32,707 nucleotides of DNA from Burkholderiales bacterium (GTDB taxonomy: Bacteria; Pseudomonadota; Gammaproteobacteria; Burkholderiales; Burkholderiaceae_C): contig JACPYV010000037.1 in NCBI GenBank assembly GCA_016195825.1, forward strand, positions 1 through 32,707. Reading direction: 5' to 3'. Made by a program: the position numbers and the translations under genes. Positions 1 through 7,220 of this stretch are shown piece after piece. How positions within the stretch are numbered: position 1 is the first letter of the stretch; every line of letters begins with the position of its first letter. Below the pieces are notes generated by a model. The model was given only the letters and a program-made list of their open reading frames with translations. It did not search any database and was not told the DNA's origin.

Positions 1-348
1 GGCCTGCTGCTGCCCTATCTGATCAGTGGTGTGCTCAAGCTGCTGGACTTCGCTGGCGCGCAAGCCGAGGTGGCGGGGTTGCTGGGCGGCGTGGCCGTGC
101 TGCCGCTCACGGCCGCAGTCATCGCCGTTCAACTGGGCGGCAGTGCCCTGCTGCTGGGCGGCGGGCGCCTGGCATGGCTGGGCGGCGTGGCGCTGGCGGC
201 CTTCACGCTGGCGGCAACCTTCCTGGCGCATCGCTGGTGGGGGGTGCCGCCGGGACCGGACCGCGCGCATGCGTTCAACGGCTTCTGGGAGCACATCGCA
301 CTGGTCGCCGCGCTGCTGTATGCGGCGCAGGTGGAGCGCGAGGCATGA
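1..348 (+). CDS. DoxX-family membrane protein (5' end outside window)
   Basis: The reading frame is open from the first base and ends in a TGA at 346-348, so the N-terminus lies outside the window. What remains (about 115 residues) has three hydrophobic segments, and an N-terminal stretch reading LISGVLKLLDF resembles the first helix of DoxX/DoxD proteins, small four-helix inner-membrane proteins. The C-terminal part, FWEHIALVAALLYAAQ, matches the last helix of that family. The stop overlaps the next ATG as ATGA, so the two genes are probably translated together. The exact role of DoxX-like proteins in most bacteria is unknown. The family call is from sequence resemblance and is moderately sure. 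Confidence 0.7.
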   Translation, partial: GLLLPYLISGVLKLLDFAGAQAEVAGLLGGVAVLPLTAAVIAVQLGGSALLLGGGRLAWLGGVALAAFTLAATFLAHRWWGVPPGPDRAHAFNGFWEHIALVAALLYAAQVEREA

Positions 349-1034
349 GCCGGGCCCGACCCGCGCTGCTGGCGCTGGCGGCGGCCTATGTGGACACCTG
401 CGGGTTCATCGGGCTGTTCGGCCTGTTCACCGCCCACGTGACCGGCAACTTCGTGCTGATCGGCGCGGAATTGGTCAACCGCCACGTCGACATCCTCACC
501 AAGTTGTTGGCGCTGCCGGTCTTCATCGTCAGCGTGGTGCTGGCCAACCAGGCGGAGGTGGTCATGCGCCGCCGCGGGATGGCTGCCACGACGTGGCTGC
601 TGGGCGTCCAGAGCGTGCTGATCGCCCTGGCCGCGCTCGCGCCGCGCTGGGCAGGTCTGCCGCAGCAGCCCGACGACGGGGCCTCGGTCGTCATCGGCTT
701 CCTGCTCATCGCAGCCATCGGCGTGCAGAACGCGCTGATGCGCACCAGCCTGGCCGGGCCGGTGCAGACGACCGTGATGACCGGCAACGTGACGCAGCTC
801 ACCATCGACCTGCTGGCCGTCGCCACCGGCCGGGCTGATGCCGGCGCTCGCGCGCGTGCTGCCGCGTTGTGGCCCGTCGTCCTTGCCTTCACGGCGGGCT
901 CGGCGCTGGGCGCGGCCGGCTATGCCTGGCTGCGTTTCGACTGCCTGTGGCTGGCGAGCGTGCTGGTCGCGGGCGCGGCATGGCTGGTGCACCGCCAGGA
1001 GCCCAAAGAGGCGAGCCCCCGCTCTGCCATCTGA
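345..1034 (+). CDS. DUF1275 (YoaK-like) membrane protein
   Basis: A 229-residue protein with about six hydrophobic segments. Motifs typical of DUF1275 are visible: an early YVDTCGFIGLFGLF segment followed by TAHVTGNFVLIG, and a second half containing IGVQNALMR and TVMTGNVTQL. The T-G-N elements in the two halves look like an internal duplication. The start at 345 was chosen because it overlaps the DoxX stop (ATGA) and begins directly before the first family-conserved helix; the frame stays open upstream but only with GC-rich shadow coding. The function of this family is not established. It probably forms a two-gene unit with the DoxX-like gene; the next gene follows after 66 nt with its own ribosome site. 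Confidence 0.8.
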   Translation: MSRARPALLALAAAYVDTCGFIGLFGLFTAHVTGNFVLIGAELVNRHVDILTKLLALPVFIVSVVLANQAEVVMRRRGMAATTWLLGVQSVLIALAALAPRWAGLPQQPDDGASVVIGFLLIAAIGVQNALMRTSLAGPVQTTVMTGNVTQLTIDLLAVATGRADAGARARAAALWPVVLAFTAGSALGAAGYAWLRFDCLWLASVLVAGAAWLVHRQEPKEASPRSAI

Positions 1035-1100
1035 GAGAGGTCGCCACAAGGCCGGCTGCCTATCCTGAAGGCACCGCAACCCTCTCTCACGGAGCACGCC

Positions 1101-1757
1101 ATGTCGATCGCCAAAGCCGTCCCCGCCAAAGCCCTGCTCAGCCCTAGCAACCATGCGTTGGTGCTGATCGACTTCCAGTCCCAGATGGCCTTTGCCACGA
1201 AGTCGATCGACGCGGTGGAGCTGCGCAACAACGCCGCGCTGATCTCGCAGGCAGCTGCTGGCTTCAAGGTACCCACGGTGCTGACGACCGTGGCCGAGAA
1301 GAGCTTCAGCGGGCCGATGTTCGACGAGATCAAGCAGGCCTTTCCTGGCCATGCGGTCATCGATCGCACGTCGATGAACACCTGGGAAGACGAAAACATC
1401 GCTGTCGAGATCAACCGCCTGGACAAGGACCGGCTCGTCATGGCGGGGCTGTGGACTTCGGTGTGCATCGTGGGCCCGACGTTGTCGGCGCTGGAGCAGG
1501 GCTTCGAGGTCTACGTGATCGCTGATGCCTGCGGCGACGTCAGCCCTGAAGCCCATGACCGGGCGATGCAGCGGATGGTTCAGGCGGGCGCACGGCCGCT
1601 GACCTCGTTGCAATACCTGCTGGAGCTGCAGCGCGACTGGGCGCGCGTCGAGACGTATGGCCTGACGGCCGGCATCGCGCAGAAGCTTGGCGGCGCCTAC
1701 GGCCTGGGCATCACCTACGCGAAGACGATGTTCTCTGCCTCGGAAGGCGGCCATTGA
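1101..1757 (+). CDS. Isochorismatase-family cysteine hydrolase (YcaC-like)
   Basis: A 218-residue cytosolic hydrolase of the isochorismatase-like superfamily. The nucleophile region reads TSVCIVGPTLSALEQGFEVYV, with the likely catalytic Cys122, and the catalytic Asp24 sits in ALVLIDFQSQM near the N-terminus. The segment RTSMNTWEDE is typical of the YcaC branch, whose physiological substrate is unknown. A GGAG sits a few bases before the ATG at 1101. The gene lies 25 nt upstream of the XapX gene, which overlaps the amidohydrolase gene, so the three probably form one operon. A catabolic role on an amide-like or carbamoylated compound would fit the pairing of two hydrolases, but this is inference. 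Confidence 0.85.
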   Translation: MSIAKAVPAKALLSPSNHALVLIDFQSQMAFATKSIDAVELRNNAALISQAAAGFKVPTVLTTVAEKSFSGPMFDEIKQAFPGHAVIDRTSMNTWEDENIAVEINRLDKDRLVMAGLWTSVCIVGPTLSALEQGFEVYVIADACGDVSPEAHDRAMQRMVQAGARPLTSLQYLLELQRDWARVETYGLTAGIAQKLGGAYGLGITYAKTMFSASEGGH

Positions 1758-1782
1758 ACGCGCAGCGACGGGGGATTCCTTC

Positions 1783-2034
1783 ATGAAGCTCTACCTCCTG
1801 TCGGTGGCCGCCGGCCTGCTGGTCGGCGTGATCTACGCGGTGCTGCAAGTGAGGTCGCCCGCGCCGCCTGCCATCGCCCTGCTCGGGTTGCTGGGCATCG
1901 CCACGGGCGAGCAGCTGGGTACGCTGGCGCTGCGGGTGTGGAACGGCGAGCATGTCAGCGTCTCCTGGTTCAAACAGACCTGCGTACCCAAAATCACCGG
2001 CATCGAAGCGAAAGTGGAGGAGAGGCAGACATGA
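1783..2034 (+). CDS. XapX-domain small membrane protein
   Basis: An 83-residue protein with two hydrophobic helices: residues about 3-20 (LYLLSVAAGLLVGVIYAVL) and 29-50 (PPAIALLGLLGIATGEQLG). The short turn with PAPPAIALLGLLGI between the helices is the hallmark of XapX-domain proteins (DUF1427). The start at 1783 follows a GGGGGA ribosome site by 6 nt; the frame extends further upstream over the end of the hydrolase but without homology. The last four bases overlap the amidohydrolase start. The role of XapX is unknown; its operon position between two hydrolases suggests membrane association or transport linked to their substrate (inference). Confidence 0.8.
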   Translation: MKLYLLSVAAGLLVGVIYAVLQVRSPAPPAIALLGLLGIATGEQLGTLALRVWNGEHVSVSWFKQTCVPKITGIEAKVEERQT

Positions 2035-3905
2035 GCGCCGACCTGATCGTCACGAACGCCCGCATCACGACGCTGAACCCCGCGCAACCCGAAGCCCGCG
2101 CGCTGGCCGTCCAGGACGGCCAGCTCATCGCCGTCGGCGACGACGCCGAAGTCGCGGCAATGGCCGGCCCCGCCACGCGGCGGGTCGACGCGAAGGGCAA
2201 GCGCCTCATTCCAGGCCTCATCGACAGCCACACCCACCTGATCCGTGGCGGTCTGAGTTTCAACATGGAGCTGCGCTGGGATGGCGTGCGCAGCCTCGCA
2301 GATGCCATGGCCATGCTGAAGGCGCAGGTGGACGTGACTCCGGCTCCGCAGTGGGTGCGCGTGGTGGGCGGCTTCAGCGAGCACCAGTTCGCCGAGAAGC
2401 GCCTGCCCACGCTGGATGAACTGAACGCCGCGGCACCCGACACGCCGGTCTTCATCTTGCACCTGTATGACCGCGCGCTGCTCAATGCCGCCGCGCTGCG
2501 CGCTGTGGGCTACGGCAGGGATACGCCCGACCCGCCCGGCGGCCGCATCCAGCGCGCGGCGGATGGCACGCCCACCGGCCTGTTGCTGGCCCAACCCAAC
2601 GCGCTCATCCTCTACGCCACGCTGGCCAAGGGCCCGAAGCTGGACCCGCAGGACCAGGTCAACTCCACGCGCCTGTTCATGCGCGAGTTGAACCGCCTGG
2701 GCATCACCTCGGTCATCGACGCGGGCGGCGGATTCCAGAACTACCCCGAGGACTACCAGATCGTCGAGAAGCTCGCAGCCGCCAACGAGCTGACGGTGCG
2801 CATCGCCTACAACCTGTTCACGCAGAACAAGGGCGGCGAGAAGGGCGACTTCACGCGCTGGACCGACATGCTGCCGCCGCTGTCCGGCTCGTCGACCTTC
2901 CGCCACAACGGTGCGGGCGAGATGCTGGTGTTCAGCGCGGCCGACTTCGAGGACTTCCGCGAGCCACGGCCAGAGTTGCCGGCCAGCATGGAGGGCGAAC
3001 TGGAGGAAGTCGTGCGGCTGCTGGTGGAGCAGCGCTGGCCCTTCCGGCTCCACGCCACCTACGACGAGTCCATCAGCCGTGCGCTGGACGTGTTCGAGAG
3101 GGTCAACCGCGACACGCCGTTCGCCGGCCTGCACTGGTGGTTCGACCATGCCGAGACCATCTCCCAGCCCAACATTGATCGCGTCGCGCGGCTGCAGGGT
3201 GGCATTGCCGTTCAGCACCGTATGGCCTATCAAGGCGAGGTCTTCGTCGAACGCTACGGTGCCCGCGCCGCCGAGGCCGCCCCCCCCATCAAGGCGATGC
3301 TGGATGCCGGCCTGCCCGTCGGCGCCGGCACCGACGCCACGCGTGTGGCCGGCTACAACCCCTGGGTCTCCTTGAGCTGGTTGGTGACGGGCAAGACCGT
3401 CGGCGGCCTGCAACTGACGGCAGAGCGCCACCTGCTCGAACGCCACACTGCCCTGAGGTTGTGGACGCAGGCGAACACCTGGTTCAGCCACGACGAGGGC
3501 CGCAAGGGCCAGATCGTGGTGGGCCAATGGGCGGACTTCGCGGTGCTGTCGGCCGACTACTTCCAGATCAGCGAGACCGACATCGCCGACCTTTGCTCGG
3601 AACTCACCGTCATGGGTGGCCGCATCGTCCACGGCAGCGGCCCCTTTGCCGACCTGGCGCCGCCGCTGCCGCCGGTGAGTCCGGACTGGAGCCCCGTGCG
3701 CCGCTTCGGCGGCTACCAACACCGCAACCCGGCGGCGGGACTGTTCACCCGCGCGGGCGAGCGCGCCGGCCTGGCTGGACTTGGGTGTGGCTGCGCGAGC
3801 GCCTGCGGCGTGCACGCGCACGCCCACGTCTGGGACCGCATCGCACCGGCCGAGAACGCACGCAGCTTCTGGGGGGCGCTGGGCTGCTCGTGCTGGGCGT
3901 TCTGA
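2031..3905 (+). CDS. YtcJ-like metal-dependent amidohydrolase (amidohydrolase 3)
   Basis: A 624-residue TIM-barrel amidohydrolase. The N-terminal beta-sandwich (ADLIVTNARITTLNP) is followed by the metal-binding LIPGLIDSHTHL at about residues 62-73. Later elements include HATYDES, the WWFDHAETI segment and GAGTDATRVAGYNPW, which supply further His/Asp ligands in this family, and a C-terminal return of the beta-sandwich (GQWADFAVLSADYF). Such enzymes hydrolyse C-N bonds in amides or cyclic imides; the substrate cannot be read from the sequence. The ATG overlaps the XapX stop by 4 nt and has GGAGGAGAGG upstream. The last ~42 residues are unusual: Cys586, 588, 592, 619, 621 and His595, 597, 599 form a Cys/His-rich tail ending in GALGCSCWAF. 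Confidence 0.85.
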   Translation: MSADLIVTNARITTLNPAQPEARALAVQDGQLIAVGDDAEVAAMAGPATRRVDAKGKRLIPGLIDSHTHLIRGGLSFNMELRWDGVRSLADAMAMLKAQVDVTPAPQWVRVVGGFSEHQFAEKRLPTLDELNAAAPDTPVFILHLYDRALLNAAALRAVGYGRDTPDPPGGRIQRAADGTPTGLLLAQPNALILYATLAKGPKLDPQDQVNSTRLFMRELNRLGITSVIDAGGGFQNYPEDYQIVEKLAAANELTVRIAYNLFTQNKGGEKGDFTRWTDMLPPLSGSSTFRHNGAGEMLVFSAADFEDFREPRPELPASMEGELEEVVRLLVEQRWPFRLHATYDESISRALDVFERVNRDTPFAGLHWWFDHAETISQPNIDRVARLQGGIAVQHRMAYQGEVFVERYGARAAEAAPPIKAMLDAGLPVGAGTDATRVAGYNPWVSLSWLVTGKTVGGLQLTAERHLLERHTALRLWTQANTWFSHDEGRKGQIVVGQWADFAVLSADYFQISETDIADLCSELTVMGGRIVHGSGPFADLAPPLPPVSPDWSPVRRFGGYQHRNPAAGLFTRAGERAGLAGLGCGCASACGVHAHAHVWDRIAPAENARSFWGALGCSCWAF

Positions 3906-3924
3906 GGCCATGCACCCGAAGGCA

Positions 3925-3946
3925 CCGGCGTCCATGATGACGCCGG
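3925..3946 (+). terminator. Hairpin after the amidohydrolase operon
   Basis: A perfect 8-bp GC stem (CCGGCGTC at 3925-3932 and GACGCCGG at 3939-3946) closes a 6-nt loop, starting 20 nt after the amidohydrolase stop. It is followed only by CCTTAT, not a U-run, so it may be a weak intrinsic terminator or an mRNA-end-protecting structure. Confidence 0.4.
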
Positions 3947-4174
3947 CCTTATCCGCTGCCAACGGCGCAAAGCCGCTGGGTCGGCTGCGTGCCTGCAGCC
4001 GCGAGGCGTGGGCGGCAGGGTGCGGGTCACGCGGTCGTCCAAACACCAGGCAGCCGACTTCACCGTTGCGATCCGGGCGACGCCAGGCGCAGTTTCACCA
4101 AGCAGTAACGGCTGCCAGCCGGGAGCGCTACCAATTTCCCGGTTGTCCGCATGGCCTCTGAGCTTGCGCAGTTA

Positions 4175-4203
4175 TATTTCTGCCACTTTCCAGAGGTATT
4201 CAC
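4175..4203 (+). promoter_or_regulatory. Possible TTTC/ATTCAC near-repeats before regulator 1
   Basis: Three related hexamers, TTTCTG (4177), TTTCCA (4187) and ATTCAC (4198), are spaced 10 and 11 bp apart, 36 nt before the regulator 1 start. The last copy matches the TTCAC core found before the receptor and the third regulator. The first two are poor matches, so this is weak evidence for an autoregulatory site. Confidence 0.22.
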
Positions 4204-4238
4204 TCCTCTCGGAGTAGCCCCCACCCAACCTACCGACG

Positions 4239-7082
4239 ATGCGAACCGACACGAGTGGAGGCTTGCCGGCGCTCGCATTCGGACGTTTCGTCCTCGATCG
4301 CGCGAGCAAGCAATTGCTGGAAGACGACAAGGTGTTGCGCCTTGGCGGGCGCGCGTTCGACCTGCTGTGCGCGCTGGCCGAACGTTCGGGCGAAGTGCTG
4401 AGCCGGGCAGAGCTGGAAGCCCGCGTCTGGCCGCACACCGTCGTCGAGGAGACCAGCCTGCGCGTGCACGTCTCCGCGTTGCGCAAGGTGCTGGGCGACG
4501 GCGTGGCGGGTGCCCGCTACATCGCCAACGTGCCGGGTCGCGGCTACAGCTTCGTGGTCCCGGTCGTGGCTGTGGATGCACCGCCGCCAACGGTGGCGCA
4601 CACCGAGGCGCCTGCTGCCTCTGATGCCCCGGCGCCCCCCGTGCGTCGGATGCACAACCTTCCGGCCCGCCTGAGCCACGCTATCGGGCGATCGTCCGTC
4701 ACCCGGGCGCTCGGCGAACGGCTGGCCACGCAGCGCCTGGTCTCCATTGTCGCGCCGGGCGGCATGGGCAAGACCACCGTCGCGCTCGCGGTCGCGGAAT
4801 CCCAGCTGGAGCGCTTCCCGGACGGGGTGTGGTTCGTCGACCTGGCCCCCTTGTCGGACCCGGGGCGGGTGCCGCTGGCGCTGGCCTCCGCGCTGAATGT
4901 CTCGGTCTCGTCGAGCGACCCCTGGTCCACCTTGCGCGAACCGCTGCGCGAAAGTCGCATGCTGATCGTGCTCGACAACTGCGAGCATGTCATCGACGGC
5001 GCCGCCGCGCTGTGCGAGCGCGTGCTTCGCGAGGCACCGTGCACTCACATCCTGGCCACCAGTCGTGAGGCGCTGGACGCGGAAAGCGAGTGGGTGCACC
5101 GGCTGGCCGCGCTCGAGGCGCCGGTGGTGACGGACCAGACCTTGCTGGATGAGGCGCGAACGTTCGCGGCTGTGCAGCTGTTTGCCGAGCGCGCCAGCGC
5201 CAACGCCGACAGCTTCGCGCTGAGCGAGGCCAACATCGACGTCGTGTGCCACCTGTGCCGGCAGCTGGACGGCATGCCGCTGGCCATCGAACTGGCCGCC
5301 GCCCGCATCGACAGCCTGGGCCTGCAAGGCCTGGCGGAGCGCCTGGACGAGATGTTCACGCTGCTCACGCGCGGCCGGCGCACCGTGCTGCCGCGCCACC
5401 GCACGCTGCAGGCCCTGCTCGACTGGAGCCACGATCTCCTCACCGACGTCGAACGCGTGGTCCTGCGCCGGCTGTCGATCTTTCGCGCGGCGTTCACGCT
5501 CGAGTCGGCCGCGGCCGTGCTCGCCAGCAGCGACCTCTCACCCGAGGCGGTGGTGGACGGCGTCTTGGGCCTGACAGCCAAGTCGCTGGTGGCCGTGGAC
5601 GCCAGCGGCCACACCGTCATGCACCGCCTGCTGTACACGACCCGCACCTACGCGGCCGACAAACTGGCCTCCGGCGGTGAAACGCGACGGCTGGCTTTCG
5701 CCCATGCCACCTACCTCCGCGACGCGCTGCTGCAAGGCGTGCCTCAGCGCGACTTGCTGCCCATCGCCGATTGGCTGCAGCGCTACAGCCGCATGGTGGA
5801 CGACATCCGTGCCGGCGTGGACTGGGCGTTCTCGCCGAGCGGCGACGCGCTGCTGGGCGTGCAGCTGACCGTGGCGGCGATCGATCTCGTCAACGAGCTG
5901 GGCATGGTGGACGAGTTCCGCGCCTGGGTGGATGCCGCCATGGAGGCGGTCGACAAGCTGCACCCGGCCCAGCCCACGCTGGAACTACGCCTCTATTCGG
6001 CGCGCAGCTTCCTCGATTCGTACACCAAGGGCCGCAGCTTCCCGCCTGGCCCGCATGTGGAACGCACGCTGGAACTTGCCGCTCAGGTCGACTCTGACGC
6101 GCAAAGCATCGAGGCCATGTTCAGCCTGTGCGCCAAGGCTTTCGGCGCCGGCGACTACCGCGAGGTGGGCGAGGTGGCACGGCGCATCCGGCGTTACGCG
6201 CCCGACCCGGACGAACCGGCGGCGGTACTGCTGTCGGATCGCTTCCTCGCGCTCAGCCACCACTACCTGGGCCAGCACGAGGCGGCCCGGCCGCTGGCCG
6301 AGCGTGTGCTGCATTACCCCGCAGGCAACGCCTACCGCCAGTACATCGGCCACATCCCGCGGGCGGTGTCGATGCGCATCCTGCAGGCGCGCACGCTGTG
6401 GATGCAGGGCGCCTGCGACCGCGCCGTGGCCCTGGCCGCCGATGCCGAGGCGCATGCCGAATGCACCAACCCGCTGGCGCTGAGCCAGGCGCTGGCCATG
6501 GCGACCATCCCCATCGCGCTGTGGCGCGGCGAGGACGAGCGCGCCGGCATGCTGCTGGAGCGCCTGCGCCGACACGCCGACCGGCACTCGCAGGCCTACT
6601 GGCAGTCGTGGGCGGGCAGCTACGAGAAGGTGCTCGCCGCGCGTGCAAAAGGCGAACCGTTGCGCCCGGGCATCGAGCTCGGGCCCATTGAGGCGCTGTC
6701 GGGCCTGGGCGAGCTGGACATGATGGGCACGTTGGTCGAGAGCGCCGTCTCCACCGTCGGCGTCGAGCGGGCCGACAGCGGCCTGGTTGGCTGGTGCGCG
6801 CCTGAGATCCTGCGGGCGCATGCCGAGAACGGGCTGCGCGGCGCACCGCAGCAGGCCGATGACGCGGAGGCCAAGCTCACGCGGTCGCTGGACATCGCGC
6901 GTGCGCAGAAGGCCTTGTCGTGGGAGCTGCGCAGCGCCATCAGCCTGGCCCGCCTGTGGCGCGACCAGGGCCGGCGCCAGCCTGCGCACCAGCTGCTGTC
7001 CGGCGTCTACCAGCGCTTCGAAGAAGGCCATGCCACCGCGGACCTCACCGCGGCATGCAGGCTGATCGACGAGCTCCACTGA
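4239..7082 (+). CDS. Winged-helix/STAND ATPase/TPR regulator, paralog 1
   Basis: A 947-residue predicted cytosolic transcription regulator. Residues ~12-108 form an OmpR/CadC-type winged helix: the recognition-helix part is ETSLRVHVSALRKVLGD and the wing is RYIANVPGRGYSFV. An NB-ARC/STAND ATPase follows: Walker A GGMGKTT with Lys178, Walker B LIVLDNCEH with Asp246, an LATSRE sensor-like segment, and GMPLAIELAAARI at ~345, equivalent to the GxP motif. The remainder (~430-947) is helical and TPR-like, ending with VGWCAPEILRAH and WELRSAISLARLW, which recur in both paralogs. STAND proteins are typically ligand-gated switches; the ligand is unknown. The start has no clear Shine-Dalgarno, but no better ATG aligns with the paralogs. 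A 138-nt gap separates it from the receptor gene. Confidence 0.85.
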   Translation: MRTDTSGGLPALAFGRFVLDRASKQLLEDDKVLRLGGRAFDLLCALAERSGEVLSRAELEARVWPHTVVEETSLRVHVSALRKVLGDGVAGARYIANVPGRGYSFVVPVVAVDAPPPTVAHTEAPAASDAPAPPVRRMHNLPARLSHAIGRSSVTRALGERLATQRLVSIVAPGGMGKTTVALAVAESQLERFPDGVWFVDLAPLSDPGRVPLALASALNVSVSSSDPWSTLREPLRESRMLIVLDNCEHVIDGAAALCERVLREAPCTHILATSREALDAESEWVHRLAALEAPVVTDQTLLDEARTFAAVQLFAERASANADSFALSEANIDVVCHLCRQLDGMPLAIELAAARIDSLGLQGLAERLDEMFTLLTRGRRTVLPRHRTLQALLDWSHDLLTDVERVVLRRLSIFRAAFTLESAAAVLASSDLSPEAVVDGVLGLTAKSLVAVDASGHTVMHRLLYTTRTYAADKLASGGETRRLAFAHATYLRDALLQGVPQRDLLPIADWLQRYSRMVDDIRAGVDWAFSPSGDALLGVQLTVAAIDLVNELGMVDEFRAWVDAAMEAVDKLHPAQPTLELRLYSARSFLDSYTKGRSFPPGPHVERTLELAAQVDSDAQSIEAMFSLCAKAFGAGDYREVGEVARRIRRYAPDPDEPAAVLLSDRFLALSHHYLGQHEAARPLAERVLHYPAGNAYRQYIGHIPRAVSMRILQARTLWMQGACDRAVALAADAEAHAECTNPLALSQALAMATIPIALWRGEDERAGMLLERLRRHADRHSQAYWQSWAGSYEKVLAARAKGEPLRPGIELGPIEALSGLGELDMMGTLVESAVSTVGVERADSGLVGWCAPEILRAHAENGLRGAPQQADDAEAKLTRSLDIARAQKALSWELRSAISLARLWRDQGRRQPAHQLLSGVYQRFEEGHATADLTAACRLIDELH

Positions 7083-7124
7083 CACCGGACCGGGGCCGGC
7101 GCAGACATCGGCGGCCTCACCAGA

Positions 7125-7140
7125 TTTCACACCGATTCAC
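7125..7140 (+). promoter_or_regulatory. Direct repeat TTTCAC/ATTCAC, 10-bp period, before receptor gene
   Basis: TTTCAC at 7125-7130 and ATTCAC at 7135-7140 lie exactly one helical turn apart, about 80 nt before the receptor start. OmpR/PhoB-type winged helices commonly bind such tandem repeats, and the adjacent regulators carry this fold. The second copy continues as ATTCACGC, identical to the repeats at 13701-13718. Confidence 0.35.
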
Positions 7141-7220
7141 GCGAAGGGGTGTCGAGCCACGGTGATCATTCCCGGCATGGGCGCCACGTCGGCGCGGCCG
7201 CCGGACGTTGTGGAGTCGAC

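Larger units (their letters stand above)
3906..4238. other. Intergenic region, operon end and first regulator's upstream region
   Basis: This is the only gene-free stretch longer than 300 bases. It holds the hairpin at 3925-3946 and, nearer the regulator, an AT-richer segment at about 4165-4205 that could contain its promoter. Short open frames exist here but have no recognisable product or ribosome site. I see no RNA gene. Confidence 0.5.

Noticed and set aside
1833..4046. Minus-strand 737-codon open frame
   Set aside because: It lies antisense to the amidohydrolase and XapX genes; its product is low-complexity Arg/Gln/Ala-rich with no motif. It is a GC-rich shadow frame.
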